The notes under the pieces were generated by a model. That model was not told the DNA's origin and did not search any database. It worked only from the letters and a program-made list of their open reading frames with translations. Of a stretch of 64,000 bases of DNA, positions 1 through 43,803 are shown piece after piece. Numbering within the stretch: position 1 is the first letter of the stretch; each line of letters opens with the position of its first letter. Made by a program: the position numbers and the translations under genes. Origin of the DNA: Theodoxus fluviatilis (lineage: Eukaryota > Mollusca > Gastropoda > Cycloneritida > Neritidae); assembly GCA_034096865.1 (NCBI GenBank), contig JAWQFJ010001837.1, positions 100,029-164,028 on the forward strand, written 5' to 3'.

Positions 1-440
1 AAAACCACTGCAATATTAATTCTGCAACAACAAGAAAATAATGTTCTAATGTAAAACTAGAAAAGAAAGACTTTCATTTCTTTCCTTTTTTGTTGTTGAA
101 ACTAGACCAATAAATAATTTAATAAGCATGGATTTAATGAAAGCCCAAGTGCCAGACATTGTTGCTTGGCAAGTTCTTGGTCCACAAGGCAAAGTGGAAG
201 GAGAAGCAGTGATGAATTTGAATCCTTGACCATGAAGCATGCACTGGTATGGTATTTGTTTTGCAGTTGCCCCACCAACCCCCACCCACCTTCTTTATAC
301 TATGTACAGTCATAAACAGAGAAATACATTGATCATATACAGGCATAAATGTGTATAAGACAGAAGAGCATAGAAGACTGTATTTGGATCTACCAGGTGA
401 GCGGGGCTACACTGGTGGACAGACGGACAGCAGTACCTAC

Positions 441-30880
<30,440 letters not shown>

Positions 30881-32340
30881 TTCCTTCGATAGAGGGAGAG
30901 AAAATTGTAACCTAACGCGTAGCAAAGTCTAATTCCATCTTATTCCTTTAAAAAGCAGTGAAGATACATGACTTCTTGTCAATCCCATATTTGAATATAA
31001 GGGACAAGTAAAGTGAAACCGTGTTCAATCAATCACCCAGGTGTCAGATCTGCGTCGGCATTGGCAGCAATGGTTATTTGATGCAAGTTGATTCAGTACG
31101 ACTCTCCGACGAGGACAACTGTATAAACTCTTGTCTCAAACAAGGTTTATTGAAAGCTACCTTTGAGGAACAAACGACCACCGAAAACGGACAAATATAA
31201 TAGTTTTAAACGCTGCAACTGATGCGTGGAAGACAATGGTGAGAGAACACATTCTACTGCACCGACAGCACCGACAGCGCTGACCATCACTGCCATCGAC
31301 CACTGGGGCAGGATCATGGATGATGATCAAGCGGTCTGATAGAACAACTATATTAGAAAGAGGGATGAAAAAAAAACCAACCCTGCAACAAACAAACAAA
31401 ATCCTAAAGAGGATACGTACTTATACAACTTTCACGCACGCAAATGCTCAAATTCAGCGATTCACTCTGATAATTAGTCTATCATGCTTAGCTCGACTTG
31501 GAATTAAGGTCTAATTCTACGTATGGAGTGCATGGGCATTATTTTACACAGTAGGCACAACTTTCAAAGAATTCGCCTAATAGGCCTACCAGTAGCCTAT
31601 TAGGTGTGTTTCAGTCGAACTTAATTCCAGCCGTGAATGCTTATTCTCCGGTCCCTCCAAGTCCAACAATTTCTCTTTTATTCTCAACAACAATTTCAAC
31701 CGTAAACAATATCGACACGACCAAACACTCAGTATTATCACCATCAAATAGTTAAAAAGCTTCGATATTCTTAGTCTTCTGTAGTGGAGGGTCTGTCATG
31801 ATGATCAGAAGGCATTGTCAACACCTATCTTTCTAAGTTTCTTGATGTGACACAACCCGCAAAACGAACAGATTACCAAAATCATTCACAGCGCTCTGGT
31901 GCAAAGGCACATGATGTATGTTTATCACTAATATCAGATAGTGACAGAATCGCCCCCAGGGTGCATGCACGTTGGGTCGGTCTTGAACAAAGATGATGAT
32001 TTGTCGACTAGCAAACTATGCCTCTCATACTAAGCTAGAGAACTTACCTGCTATCGATCGAAGATCGCAGATTTTTCTTTTTTCAAAATGTTTTTAGGCG
32101 AAGACAGTCGGTTTCGGCGTTAGCCGTTATGCGGTAGGCTAATCGCGCTGAAGTTTCAAGTAATAGAAAAGCTCGTATGTGTTATTTCAGTATGCAACAT
32201 AATTTCAAAAGAAAATTTCTCTACCAAAGGAAGAAGATTTAACGACGGTAATTTTTTTTTAATTAAAACAACTTTTCAGGACGCAAAGCTTCATTACAGT
32301 AAAACAGCAGTTACTTCCCCTCCAGGTAAAAAGAAAGGAG
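30881..32340. other. Upstream region of the TEX14-like gene
   Basis: Sequence 5' of the start codon on the gene strand. It should contain the promoter and any 5' untranslated exon. I see no clear TATA box or initiator that would fix the start. Confidence 0.45.
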
Positions 32341-32345
32341 ACACA

Positions 32346-32645
<300 letters not shown>

Positions 32646-33004
32646 ATGTCTACTCTTTCTCTCTCCCCCCTCCACTCCCACCACTCTTACTCTAACACTC
32701 TTACTCTCATAGCTCTCTTCCACGCCCCCCCCACCCCAACCCATGCAGCCCTCCCCTCTCTCTCTCTCTCTGTCTCTCGTCTCTCTCTTCTCTCGCTCTC
32801 TATCTCTCTCTCTCTCGTCCTCTCTCTGTCTCCTCCCCTCCCTCTCTCTCTTCTCATCTCGTCCTCTCTCTCTCTCTATCTCTCTCCTCACCACACTTGA
32901 ATATTTTGCGCTCAAGGGCTGAATGAAGAAAGGCATACTGCCTAATTCAAACCCTTGTAAAATAAAGTTCGTTCATTCGTTCTGTCCCTCTCGTCTCTCT
33001 CTCT

Positions 33005-33036
<32 letters not shown>

Positions 33037-33406
33037 GTCTGTCTGTCTGTCTGTCTCTGTCGTGTCTGTCTGTCTGTCTGTGTCTGTTTATCTGTCTGTC
33101 TCTGTCTATCGTCTGCCTGTCTGGTCTCTGCTAGCTGTATGTTTGTCTGTCTGTCTGTTTTTGTCTGTCTGTCTCCCTCCCTCCCTCCCTCCCTCTCCCT
33201 CCCTCCCTCAATCCCTCCCTCCCCTCCTCCCTCCCCTCGCCTCTTCTCTTCTCCTCTCTCTCCTCTTCTCTCTCTCTCTCTCTCTCTCGTCTACTCTCGT
33301 CTCTCTCTCTCCTCTCCCCCCCTCTCCCGCCCACCCCCTCCCTCCCTCCTCCCTCATCCCTCCCTCCCTCCCTCCCTCCCTCCCTCCCTCCAGCCCTCCC
33401 TCCCTC

Positions 33407-33463
<57 letters not shown>
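32646..33463. repeat. Long polypyrimidine tract with CT, CCCT and GTCT repeats
   Basis: More than 800 bp of almost pure pyrimidine on the plus strand, interrupted only at about 32,895-32,980. The interruption ends GTAAAATAAAGTTCGTTC and then ATTCGTTC repeats, like a retroposon 3' tail. Confidence 0.9.
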
Positions 33464-33467
<4 letters not shown>

Positions 33468-33740
33468 GGAAGTCACTCAGGCCATTACTAGATTGAAATT
33501 GGGTAAATCAGCAGGAGGAGACGAAATTACGGCTGAAATGATCAAATGTATGCCACACACTATGTTAGATTTTTTCGCATCCTTACTAAATTCAATGTTC
33601 ACTAAGGCTTACTTCCCAGATCCGTGGAGAAACTCAGTTATAATACCAATATTCAAGAAAGGTGATCCCCAGGTGCCTGATAACTACAGGGGTATTTGCC
33701 TTTGCAGCTCGACTCATCTTGCAGCTCGACTCATCTGTAA
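33464..33740 (+). pseudogene. LINE reverse transcriptase fragment
   Basis: The plus-strand frame reads EEVTQAITRLKLGKSAGGDE, then ITAEMIK, WRNSVIIPIFKKGD and DNYRGICLCS. This is the N-terminal palm/finger region of non-LTR retrotransposon reverse transcriptases (the K-S-x-G-x-D, IIPIFKKGD and NYRGI signatures). It is truncated at both ends and starts directly at the end of a CT tract. Confidence 0.88.
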
Positions 33741-33744
33741 GTAA

Positions 33745-34118
33745 AAAAAAGCCAGATCATCTCACTCGAGCCTCTCTTCCGCTCTCTCCACTGGTTGCCC
33801 ATTAGTGCTAGAGTCTAATACAAGATTGCCGGTCTTTGCTACCATTACTTCGCTGAATCCCTTCCTCAATATCTCTCTAAACCCATGCGCACCTACACAC
33901 CCGCTAGACAGCTACGCTCTTCCGCAGACACAAGAATCCTCAGGTTCCCGGAGGACCTTCCAGTTAAAACAAAATTTGGTGAAGGCTCTTTCTATTATCA
34001 GGCTCCCTCTATCTGGAATGACCTCCTCGCCTCTGTTCGTCACTCTACATCTCCCTCGACCTTTCGCTCTGCTCTCAAAACTCACCTCTTCTTGAAATCG
34101 TTCCCGAATCCTGTCTAA
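33745..34118 (+). pseudogene. LINE C-terminal ORF2 fragment (CR1/L2-type)
   Basis: The frame reads SLEPLFRSLHWLPISARV, a TAA stop, YKIAGLCYHYFAESLPQYLS, then TPARQLRSSADTRI and IWNDLLASVR, ending ALKTHLF. LHWLPxxARxxYKI...PAR.LRSS...WNxL...LKTHLF is the usual C-terminal pattern of CR1/L2-group LINEs. A stop in frame shows it is dead. Confidence 0.8.
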
Positions 34119-34501
34119 GTTTCTTCATCTTCCTCCCCTCACTGTTCTCTTTGTACTAGCTTGCCTAAGCCCCCTACAACCCTCCTGTCTCTCCTCCCCC
34201 TCTCCCCAGTTTCATGGTATATAAGCGGTGACGCTGTACATCAGTTAGTCGAATGCCTGAAGTGAATGTCCTATATTAAGATATTACAACGATGGCTCAG
34301 ATAAATTATATATATGCCCCGCTTGCAGAGAAGAAGTTGAATAAGAAGTGCACTTTCTCCTTGCTTGTCCAGTGTATGAAGACTTAAGACAGACATATGT
34401 CCCCTGATTTTGTTGCCGATCCGGTCAAGAATCGGAACGGTTGACTCATCGTACACAAGAGAAGAACTGGGAACCTTATTGTCCTCACAGGACTTCGGAA
34501 C

Positions 34502-35283
34502 TGTGATGAGGTGCACCTATCACCGAGTGTATCGTACATCTACTGTGTCCATGTCATAAGGTGCACCTATCACAAAGTGTAGTGTACATCTGCTGTGTTC
34601 ATCCTCTATTGAAATATCCCTGCTTCTGTCTCCCCACCCCCCAATCCTGTGTGTCAGACCTCTCTCCAACCCCCTTCCCCCATCCTTTCTGTAAGGCAAG
34701 CTGAGCAGCTGACCGCTCTGTGACCCCTCCTGTGGTCTGATTGTTAGTGCAGCTGCCCTGTCAATCACTCCTTGCATTAGCGTGACCCCTGGCTAGTGCG
34801 CCGTCCTCCCACTCTGGTATCTGAATTGTAACATTTCGAGTATAAATCTAATGTTTCCTCTCAAGTAAGACAACCACTTGCAACGGCATGTGATTCATTC
34901 AATAGACGGTGTTATGCTGAGGCAACATTTGTAAGAAGTAATTTCAAAGCGAGTTCAATGAAGTAATTCCTGTTTCCTTCCAAATACAAGCACGACTTGG
35001 GAGCCATGGGATAGGATCTGTGGAACAATCCATCCCCTGGCTCCTGTGAGGTCCGTGCATTCGCTTGATAATGGGGAGACGGCACACAGCCAGGGAGACC
35101 ACATTCCATCTGGTTTAGAGAGCGGGAGACCCCATTCCATCTGGGTCAGAGAGACCAATTCACCACCCGGTCAAGAGGTTCATCTTACTAAGAGCTTGTA
35201 CCAACGGCCAATAAAGTGTGGGAAAGTAACTCGACTTCGCCCCTGCGTCGTACTTGACTCCAACCTTACCACCGACCACCACA
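34502..35283 (+). mobile_element. Solo LTR, family A, copy 2, with 5-bp target duplication
   Basis: This 782-bp element begins TGTGATGAGG and ends CACCACA. It is flanked by a perfect 5-bp duplication GGAAC (34,497-34,501 and 35,284-35,288). It carries two copies of the 50-bp unit that is triplicated in copy 1, and the CCAATAAAGTGTGG polyadenylation-like site. Absence of internal genes indicates LTR-LTR recombination. Confidence 0.9.
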
Positions 35284-35425
35284 GGAACAATACGTTCATT
35301 GGCTATGTACATGTACTATGCATTTAAGCGAAGACAAGATGCTGTACAGATTGCTGCTGCAGATGATTCAATTTTGTAAGTTGTGATAGGCCCGTGGCCT
35401 AACAAATAAACCATTCGTTCGTTCG

Positions 35426-35464
<39 letters not shown>

Positions 35465-36336
35465 CCTCCCTCCCTGCCTGTCTCTGTCTGTCTGTCTGGC
35501 TGTGTGTCTGTGCACATAAACGTACATGATGTAATGACTTGTGAGCATATAAAAATGACAAGGTCATCAGCAATGTATCCTGTATTGCAGACAAGCAACA
35601 AAGAACATAACTGATGAGTTGTACACATAATTAGGTTGTGATAGGCTAGAGGCCTATATACATAAAATCGTTCATTCGTTTATTTGTTTGTTTGTTCGTT
35701 CTGTCTAAATCTTGGCTTCAATGCTGTGACACGCAGGTGACTGCACGCAGGCCTATCCACATCTGTACCCACGAGCGAACGGATTCTCGTGGACTCGCGC
35801 AAAAAAACAACTTCTGTTTAATTAACAAAATACAGGATACAAGACATGTTTCAGTTTTATAACATAAAAATAATGTGGTTGGTTGTTAGCTTGAGCTAGT
35901 GCATAGCAGGCAAAACAAATGACACATTTACATCATTGCTTTCAATGTGGGTACCGTACACTTTTTAGCCTCCACACAGTCTTGTCATCACCTCATCTTT
36001 TCCCAGTTTGACATATCTCTTCCTTACACCTTCTGTCCTTTTCACAACGCCCACCTCACACACGCACGCACACTTGCGCGAGCTCATGCATGTCCCACTC
36101 TATTATTTCTTTCATTTTCTGTTGGATCTATATCTCCTCTACCATATCAAGCTTTTTTTCCGTCCACCTCATGATCCTATCAAATTTGACAGCAAAGGAG
36201 TGGAAAAGTCATCACTGGAGTTAAAGCATAAGCTACACCCAACTCTTCTTCACTGAATCCACTCATTGGCGACTTGCCCATAGTTTTTCCAAGTGGATCG
36301 GTCGGCGTGTGCGTGCGGGAGTGTGTGTGCATGCGG

Positions 36337-36385
<49 letters not shown>

Positions 36386-36785
36386 CGCTTGTTAGCTGGA
36401 AACAACCCAAAACGTCGCGTGCTTTCTGAGCTTTTGCGAACTTCCACAAAACCAAGTAAAAGAGGTTAGACACGAAATGATGGCTGGCTGGCTGGCATTT
36501 GTAGGCTATCTAAGACCATTAAGAATGAACATAACTAGAATAGTTTAGGAGTAAGCGCAAATCAAAAGTTATTGTGTCCCTATAATTCACCTCTTACGAA
36601 TCACTAGGGTGACGCGGCGGGTCTATTTTCACCAACCCACAGGGGGCTAGACACGCAAGCGGTTCACGCCTCTTGAGGTGGTCTCCCTTTATGATGGGCT
36701 GCTCCAGCAGCCTGATTCCCGTGCAGCCCGTTTCCTCCTTCCAATTTGAGTAAAGATTCGCGGCTACTTCTATATATGTGTCCCC
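35284..36785. other. Intergenic DNA with short retroposon-tail-like tracts and microsatellites
   Basis: Two segments, GGCCCGTGGCCTAACAAATA + TTCG repeats (35,388-35,430) and GGCTAGAGGCCTATATACAT + TTCG/TTTG (35,645-35,700), look like tails of short retroposons. A (CT)n run lies at 35,430-35,475 and (TG)n at 36,338-36,380. No gene was seen. Confidence 0.5.
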
Positions 36786-37532
36786 TGGTATAGTCTCATC
36801 ACTTATCTGCCGAAGGAGCTTCCAAGATACGCAGGAGCTTCCAAGATGCGAAGGACAAGACACGCAGGAGCTTCCAAGACACGCAGGAGCTTCCAAGATG
36901 CGAAGGACAAGACACGCAGGAGCTTCCAAGATGCGAAGGACAAGACACGCAGGAGCTTCCAAGATGCGAAGGACAAGACCCGCAGGAGCTTCCAAGACCC
37001 GCAGGAGCTTCCAAGATATGCAGGAGTTTCCAAGATATGCAGGAGCTTCCAAGACACGCAGGAGCTTCCAAGATGCGAAGAAAAAGACACGCAGGAGCTT
37101 CCAAGATGCGAAGGAGCTTCCAAGATACGCAGGAGCTTCCAAGATGCGAAGGACAAGACACGCAGGAGCTTCCAAGATGCGAAGGAGCTTCCAAGACACG
37201 CAGGAGCTTCCAAGACACGCAGGAGCTTCCAAGATGCGAAGGACAAGACATGCAGGAGCTTCCAAGATATGCAGGAGCTTCCAAGATGCGAAGGAGCTTC
37301 CAAGACACGCAGGAGCTTCCAAGACACGCAGGAGCTTCCAAGATGCGAAGGACAAGACACGCAGGAGCTTCCAAGACACGCAGGAGCTTCCAAGATGCGA
37401 AGGACAAGACACGCAGGAGCTTCCAAGGTACGAAGGAGCTTCCAAGATACGAAGGAGCGTCCAAGAAACGCAGGAGCTTCCAAGATCCAATGGAGCTTCC
37501 AAGATCCGAACCAGCTTCCAAGATCCGAAGGC
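36786..37532. repeat. 19/33-bp minisatellite (CGCAGGAGCTTCCAAGA)
   Basis: The 19-bp unit GACACGCAGGAGCTTCCAA alternates irregularly with a 14-bp extension GATGCGAAGGACAA, about 36 units in all. Long frames in all directions through this stretch are repeat artefacts. Confidence 0.95.
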
Positions 37533-37763
37533 TTGTGTGAATTATTCAAGTCGGCCAGAAGTCATCTTTTGTCCTTTCTTCAAGTACAAAAAGTCATTCC
37601 AAAGCCGATGTTCTCGTGAAAACAGGACTAGTGAGCGTTCAAGGTTACTTCCCACTACTGCCCATCCACTTTCCTCCTCTACCTTTACCATCCTCTCTGT
37701 CCCCATGAGAAAGAACTTTGTTATTTGAAGCTTTCTTTCATTGAAATAAATTGATGATGCTTC

Positions 37764-37765
<2 letters not shown>

Positions 37766-37842
<77 letters not shown>

Positions 37843-37858
37843 GACAGAGAGAGAGAGG
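37766..37858. repeat. (GA)n microsatellite
   Basis: About 90 bp of GA on the plus strand, next to element copy 5. Confidence 0.97.
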
Positions 37859-37907
37859 GGTGGGGGCGCAGAGGAGGGAAGAGGAGACAGAAGGACACAC
37901 CAGGAAG

Positions 37908-38752
37908 AACAAGAAGGGCAAAGCCCATACGACTCACATGCTTGATCTTGACCTTTACATGACCTTGACCTTCAGGTGATCTTCAAGGTCAAGGTCAAAC
38001 AACTAAACCTACCAATGACATCACACACTAAGAAATGCTTTACACTTTTTTTCTACCAAAATACATGTGACCTTGACCCAAGGTCAAGGTCATCCAAGGT
38101 CATGCAACACAAAGCTGTTAATCCAAGACATAGGAAGCAAAATGGTGCTTATTGGCACTTTCTACCATGAGATATGGTCACTTTTAGTGGTTCACTACCT
38201 CACTTTGGTCACATTTCATAAGGGTCAAAGTGACCTTGACGATATGTGACCAAATGTGTCTCATGATGAAAGTATAACATGTGCCCCACATAATTATTAA
38301 GTTTGAAACAGTTATCTTCCATGGTTCAGGGTCAAGGTCACTTCAAAATATGTATACAATCCAACTTTGAAGAGCTCCTGTGGCCTTGACCTTGAAGCAA
38401 GGTCAACCAAACTGGTATCAAAAGATAGGGATTACTTTGCCCTATATACCATATATAGGTGAGGTATCCAATCTCAAAAACTTCAGAGACAATTGAGAAA
38501 ATGTGAAAAATGACTGTTTTTTAGACAACATTTATGGCCCCTGCGACCTTGACCTTGAAGCAAGGACAAGTCACTATGTATGTTTTTTGAGGCCTTGTCA
38601 TCATACACCATCATGCCACATTTGGTATTGATAGACTTAATAGTCTCCAAGAAAAATCCAACGTTAAAGTTTTCGGACGCCCGGACGCCCGGACGCCCGG
38701 ACGGACAAAACGGGTGAGTACATACTCACTTTTGCTTCGCATGTGAGTCAAA
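37908..38752 (+). mobile_element. TCAAGGTCA-rich dispersed element, copy 5
   Basis: Full-length copy with the usual start and end. It is followed within about 10 bp by a truncated copy in the same orientation. Confidence 0.88.
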
Positions 38753-38760
38753 AATATGAA

Positions 38761-39487
38761 CAAGATACATGTGACCTTGACCCAAGGTCAAGGTCATCCA
38801 AGGTCAAGCAACACAAAGCTGTTAATTCAAGACATAGGAAGCACAATGGTGCTTATTGGCACTTTCTACCATGAGATAGGTCACTTTTAGTGGTTCACTA
38901 CCCCATTTTGGTCTCATTTCATAAGGGTCAAAGTGACCTTGACCTTGATGATATGTGAACAAATGTGTCTCATGATAAAAGTATAACATGTGCCCCACAT
39001 AATTATTAAGTTTGAAACAGTTATCTTCCATAGTTCAGGGTCAAGGTCACTTCAAAATATGTATACAATCCAACTTTGAAGAGCTCCTGTGACCTTGACC
39101 TTGAAGCAAGGTCAACCAAACTGGTATCAAAAGATAGGGCTTGCTTTGACCTATATACCACTTGTAGATCTAAGGTCGCCATTCTCAATAACGTGGGAGA
39201 AAATTGGGAAAATGTTAAAAATGACTGTTTTTGAGACCACATTTATGGCTCCTGTGACCTTGACCTTGAAACAAGGTCAAGTCACTATGTATGTTTTTTG
39301 AGGCCTTGTCATCATACACCATCATGCCACATTTGGTGTTGATAGACTTAATAGTCTCCGAGAAAAATCCAACGTTTAAGTTTTTTACGCCCGGACGGAC
39401 GCCCGGACGGACGGACGGACGGACGCCCGGACGGACGGACGAAACGGCTCAGTACATAGACTCACTTTTGCTTCGCATGTGAGTCAA
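38761..39487 (+). mobile_element. TCAAGGTCA-rich dispersed element, copy 6 (5' truncated)
   Basis: The copy starts at the internal position ACATGTGACCTTGACCCAAG and lacks the first 130 bp or so, with an intact 3' end. Its 3' third matches copy 4 rather than its neighbour copy 5, so the pair is not a simple tandem duplication. Confidence 0.85.
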
Positions 39488-41320
39488 TAAGAGATTAAAA
39501 GGGAAATGTGGGATAAAACTCCAAAATATGAAAGAAAACAATGGACATTAAAGAATGGGGGGAGCCCTATGAAAACAGCAACAAACTCTGTGTGATTGTG
39601 CTAACTTTGTTGTTGTTTTCGGAATGAAAAAAGAACAAAAAGTCAGTCAGATGAGTGAGAAACAGTGTTCAAAGGACCAGTCGCCTCCAAGATTGTAATG
39701 AGTGAAAAACAGATTTTCTGACTGTGCATCCGTGTCTATCAGTAAATCACCCTCATGATTAATTCCTTATTAAAAATATTATTAAAATCCAGTTTCATTA
39801 GATGTATGCTTCTAAGCACCATGTAAATGGAATTCAAATTTCTCATCCAACAGTTACTTGAAATCCATGTAGTCAATCAAGATATTGATTATTCAACACA
39901 CTGCCATCCAGCTATTTAGCAAACAAAAACCATTTTTGGGGGTACAGTCTTCATAGTTGTTCCTGGATGCATGCTACCTCCACAAGATGAACACTCACTC
40001 TGTAACAGATAACTTTCAAGTGGGAAAAGTACTCATTTTTCAGCTGTGTTACTGAGGCAGTTGAACAGTTAGACCAAGGGCTGGGTGCAGCATTGTGGAG
40101 ATTGGAGGTGAAATGCACTAAATGAACTTTTCAAAAAGGACATGTCACAAGTCAACATTTTTGTAATTCCTATTCTTGATACAACAAAAGAGGTGCAGGG
40201 TGAATCTACCTCTTGTCCTTGATATTCTCTCTTCAAGAAGCTTCCAATGGCTTGAAGTATCTTGAAAAATGTTACCTTTTCATCAAAGAGTAAACAAATA
40301 CACTAAGAGCCAAATCAAATAAAACAACATTTTAAGAGATTTAAGTTTAATTCATGTACAACCAGCAGATGTTTATAACAAAAAGAATATGACTTTCACT
40401 ACACATAAAGTGTACACATAAACTATACCAGTTTATGCACTTCCTCCTGTAAAAAGTGTGTAACAGAAACTTCAAACAATTTTGTTATCACCTGCTTTCC
40501 TAATACACTGCCTTTCATTTACTTGTGATTCAATTTCAAGCCAAAGATAACATGCTTTCTTATCATGGGTTTTGGAGCTGCTTACAAGATCCTTCCTAAA
40601 TCATGTTCTACACAGTAAAAGACCCAAACTGCCTTTAAATGAAGCTTCAACACACCACTCACACACACACACAAACTCAAGACAACATAATAATCAGCTC
40701 CATTTTGTGGGTGAATTGCATTACCCACTGAGCAAATATTCCCTAATGCACAGCAATCCATGAAATAGCAAATCTATTACAAAAAAACTGTTCATACATG
40801 TATGTTCCTTTAAGCTCAGGCATGACCTACAGATGACATGCAGATATGATAGCAGCAAAGTGATTGCACACAAAAAGTGCAATTATCACAATGCTCTTTC
40901 CTTGGACTGTCAAACTGCTTTCCTTTCTAAAAGCTTGCAACATCATTCATAATATAAACATTTTCAAATACAGTACTTTGCTTCAAACAATCACACAAAT
41001 CATTTCTTTTAAATGAGTGGTAGAAATGGCAAAGTCAACATTCATTTCTTGCACACCAAATTTTCCAGGAACTTGGGTTTGATTATACCAAACAAGTCTT
41101 TCACTTCATATTGCTTCCACAACACTAATCACTTCCAACAATCAATGCATCCAAGCAGCACAAAAAACTCCAGGGCAGCAGGGAGTGAAGTCATCAGTCC
41201 AGGTTGCCTCACACTGCTGTCAAGAGGGCTTGTCAGTCCAGGTCATGTCATGTTTGAGTGGAGATGACAGTCCAGTACGATCACTTCACACTATGGAAGA
41301 CATGGTCATGCTGTCCCACA
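39488..41320. other. Region 3' of the peptidase gene; probable 3' untranslated region plus spacer
   Basis: No repeat or exon is seen. The part adjacent to the stop codon is probably the 3' untranslated region of the minus-strand peptidase gene. I could not fix a polyadenylation signal; an ATTAAA on the minus strand near 40,350 is one weak candidate. Confidence 0.45.
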
Positions 41321-41438
41321 TCATTTCACACCGTAGTAGATCTGAAGGGCATCAAGGGTCGGGTCCCTTCCTCGAAACCGTCGGAAGACCTCGCTTGCCG
41401 GAACTGACCCTCCCAGCTTCAGGAAGGTGTCACGGAAC
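41321..41438 (-). CDS. Peptidase exon i (C-terminus and stop)
   Basis: The 118-bp exon encodes FRDTFLKLGGSVPASEVFRR, then FRGRDPTLDALQIYYGVK and TGA. GGSxxxxExFxxFRGRxPxxDALLxxxG is the highly conserved C-terminus of oligopeptidase A relatives and fixes the gene's end. Confidence 0.93.
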
Positions 41439-43769
41439 CTGCACAACAACGCTCAGTGGAATGTTTTCCTTTCACAGCAAGAAATTGTTAATATCTATTT
41501 TACATGTATTGTTAGTCTCATTATGGTGTGTGACTGCCATTCATTTACTACAGAAACTTTAAATGGTTGCTGAAACAGAGGGGTAGTGAAGAATCATTAG
41601 TATTAGGCAACTGGAATACTACACTTACTGCAGTTTGGTGGTCTAAGTTGTGAGATAAATGTTGACAAGTAATCTCAGCTTATAAGATGAGTGAGCCACT
41701 TTGATAACTTTTCCTAAGGTACAAGTTTTTCATTTTTATTTCTTCCCGTCATGGTCTGCTAGTCAATATATCTTCAAGGTACTAGGACACATTTTCTATG
41801 TGCCTTGGAAATTGTAATTAAATCAAATACTCAAGTCATGCAGTTATAAATACTAGACAGTTCTTACCGTGATCCAACTGCAGTGACTTTGTCTTCCTGA
41901 TTCAAACCAGCTTCCTCAAAAGCAGAGAAGACATCTGCAGCAATCATCTGTAATGCATAAACAAACATAACAAGTCAACACGTTGATATAACAAAGAATG
42001 GTAGTTTCAACAACAACCAAGCCTAAGAATGTGAACCAATGATCACATGGATTATCCTTTACAGCACCAGCTAACTTCAGGCAACAGCACCGGAAACCTC
42101 TTCACCCAACTTACTCCATTGTTCTCCACACACTTTGGCCCTGGGGTTAGTTAATTACTCAGTGAACAGTTTCCCACTGCATGTCACTATTATCAAATGA
42201 CCTTGTTCATTTTATTGGTTGTGGAAATCATGCTACTAAAACTGTATTTGCTGAGGAGGATCATATAAAAGAAGCTAATACATTCTGATTTCCTAATTAT
42301 TTGTTTTACAAGTGATTCTGTCTGATTACCCCATAGCTTTGTTTTAATCATTTCAAACCAAGATGGGAGAGTGACATGTTTTACAGACTGAAATGACTGA
42401 GTTAATAAAATGTGCTGACATGGCTGACAATGTAAGACAACTGCAGTATGTCTATGAATGTTTGAATTTTGCAAAAAATACCATACTACTTCATTGTCCA
42501 GGAAAAATCACAGACCATGACGAATAGTCAGGGTCAAGTTGTTAATACATGTATTTGCTATGGGCTGACAGCCTTCAAAATAAAGTTTAGTTCAGTTAAC
42601 TTCCCTCGCTCACTCTTTTGTCCATCATTTTAAATATTATTGCATTGAGAACTACAGGTAATTGTGCCGCAGTTTTCATAACACATCAACGGTACTAATT
42701 TTCAGATATGTGTTACTTGGACCATGAGTGTAACACTTTCTACACTTGTATACAGCATGCACTTTTTAAAAAGGCTACTTAGATGTTGGACAACATTTAT
42801 TCATTTACTTACTTCTTTGCTTGTTATTGGCTCAGAGGTTTTCAACAAAAACCATGGAGAAATAGAACTGGCTGCAAAATGGAGTGTTTGGTGTGTCCTT
42901 TTCTCACCTCAGACCACTTGATGGAGTAGTAGGTGGCAGCTGACTGGTCTGAGACAACCTCAGTCAGGGAGCAGGGGTGGTTGTCATCAGGGTCCAGGGG
43001 CAGAGGCATGTACTCCTTCCAAGTTCGCTGCATGGCGTCGTGCCACTGGTTCTTGCTGCAGGCACACAGAGCACAGCAGTGCCATATCTTAGAAAAAGAC
43101 CACCACTCACAGTAGTCTACCACTTACAGTAGAACATCACACAGTAGACCATCACAGACATCACAGTTGAACACCCTAACAGACCACCATTCACAGTAGA
43201 GTACCACTCAGTGGTACACACCTCACAGAATATCACCACTCACAGTAGAGCACCACTCACAGTAGACCATCACTCATGGGAGTCCACCACTCCAAGTAGA
43301 GCACCACTCCCAGTAGACCACCACTCACAGTAGACCACCACTCACAGTGTAGACCACCATTCACAGTAGATCACCACTCACAGTAGACCACCACTCCCAG
43401 TTTACCACCACTCACAGTAGACTATCACTCATAGGAGTCCACCACTCCCAGTAGAGCACCATTCCCAGTAGAGTACCACTCCCAGTAGAGCACCACCCAC
43501 AGTAGACCACCATTCACAGTAGATCACCACTCACATTAGACCACCACTCTCAGTAGACCAACACTCACAGTAGACCACCACTCATAGGAGTCCACTTCAA
43601 GTACTAACAATAAAGTTCCTTTTGGTGATACTAAGTGGAAGATTTCATTAAAACTGTTTTATACTGTGATCAGAGCATACTGCAGGATCTGCTTGGTGAC
43701 CTCCTAAACAGCTGGAGCCTCTGGGCTCCTGACTTTTGGGGCTAGCTCACACACACACACACACACACA

Positions 43770-43803
<34 letters not shown>

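Noticed and set aside
35046..35327. 93-residue frame at the end of the solo LTR
   Set aside because: Lies within LTR sequence, with no conserved domain and no equivalent open frame in the other copy.
36594..37728. Open frames of up to 316 residues over the 36.8-37.5 kb repeat
   Set aside because: Same artefact, open on both strands, no domain.
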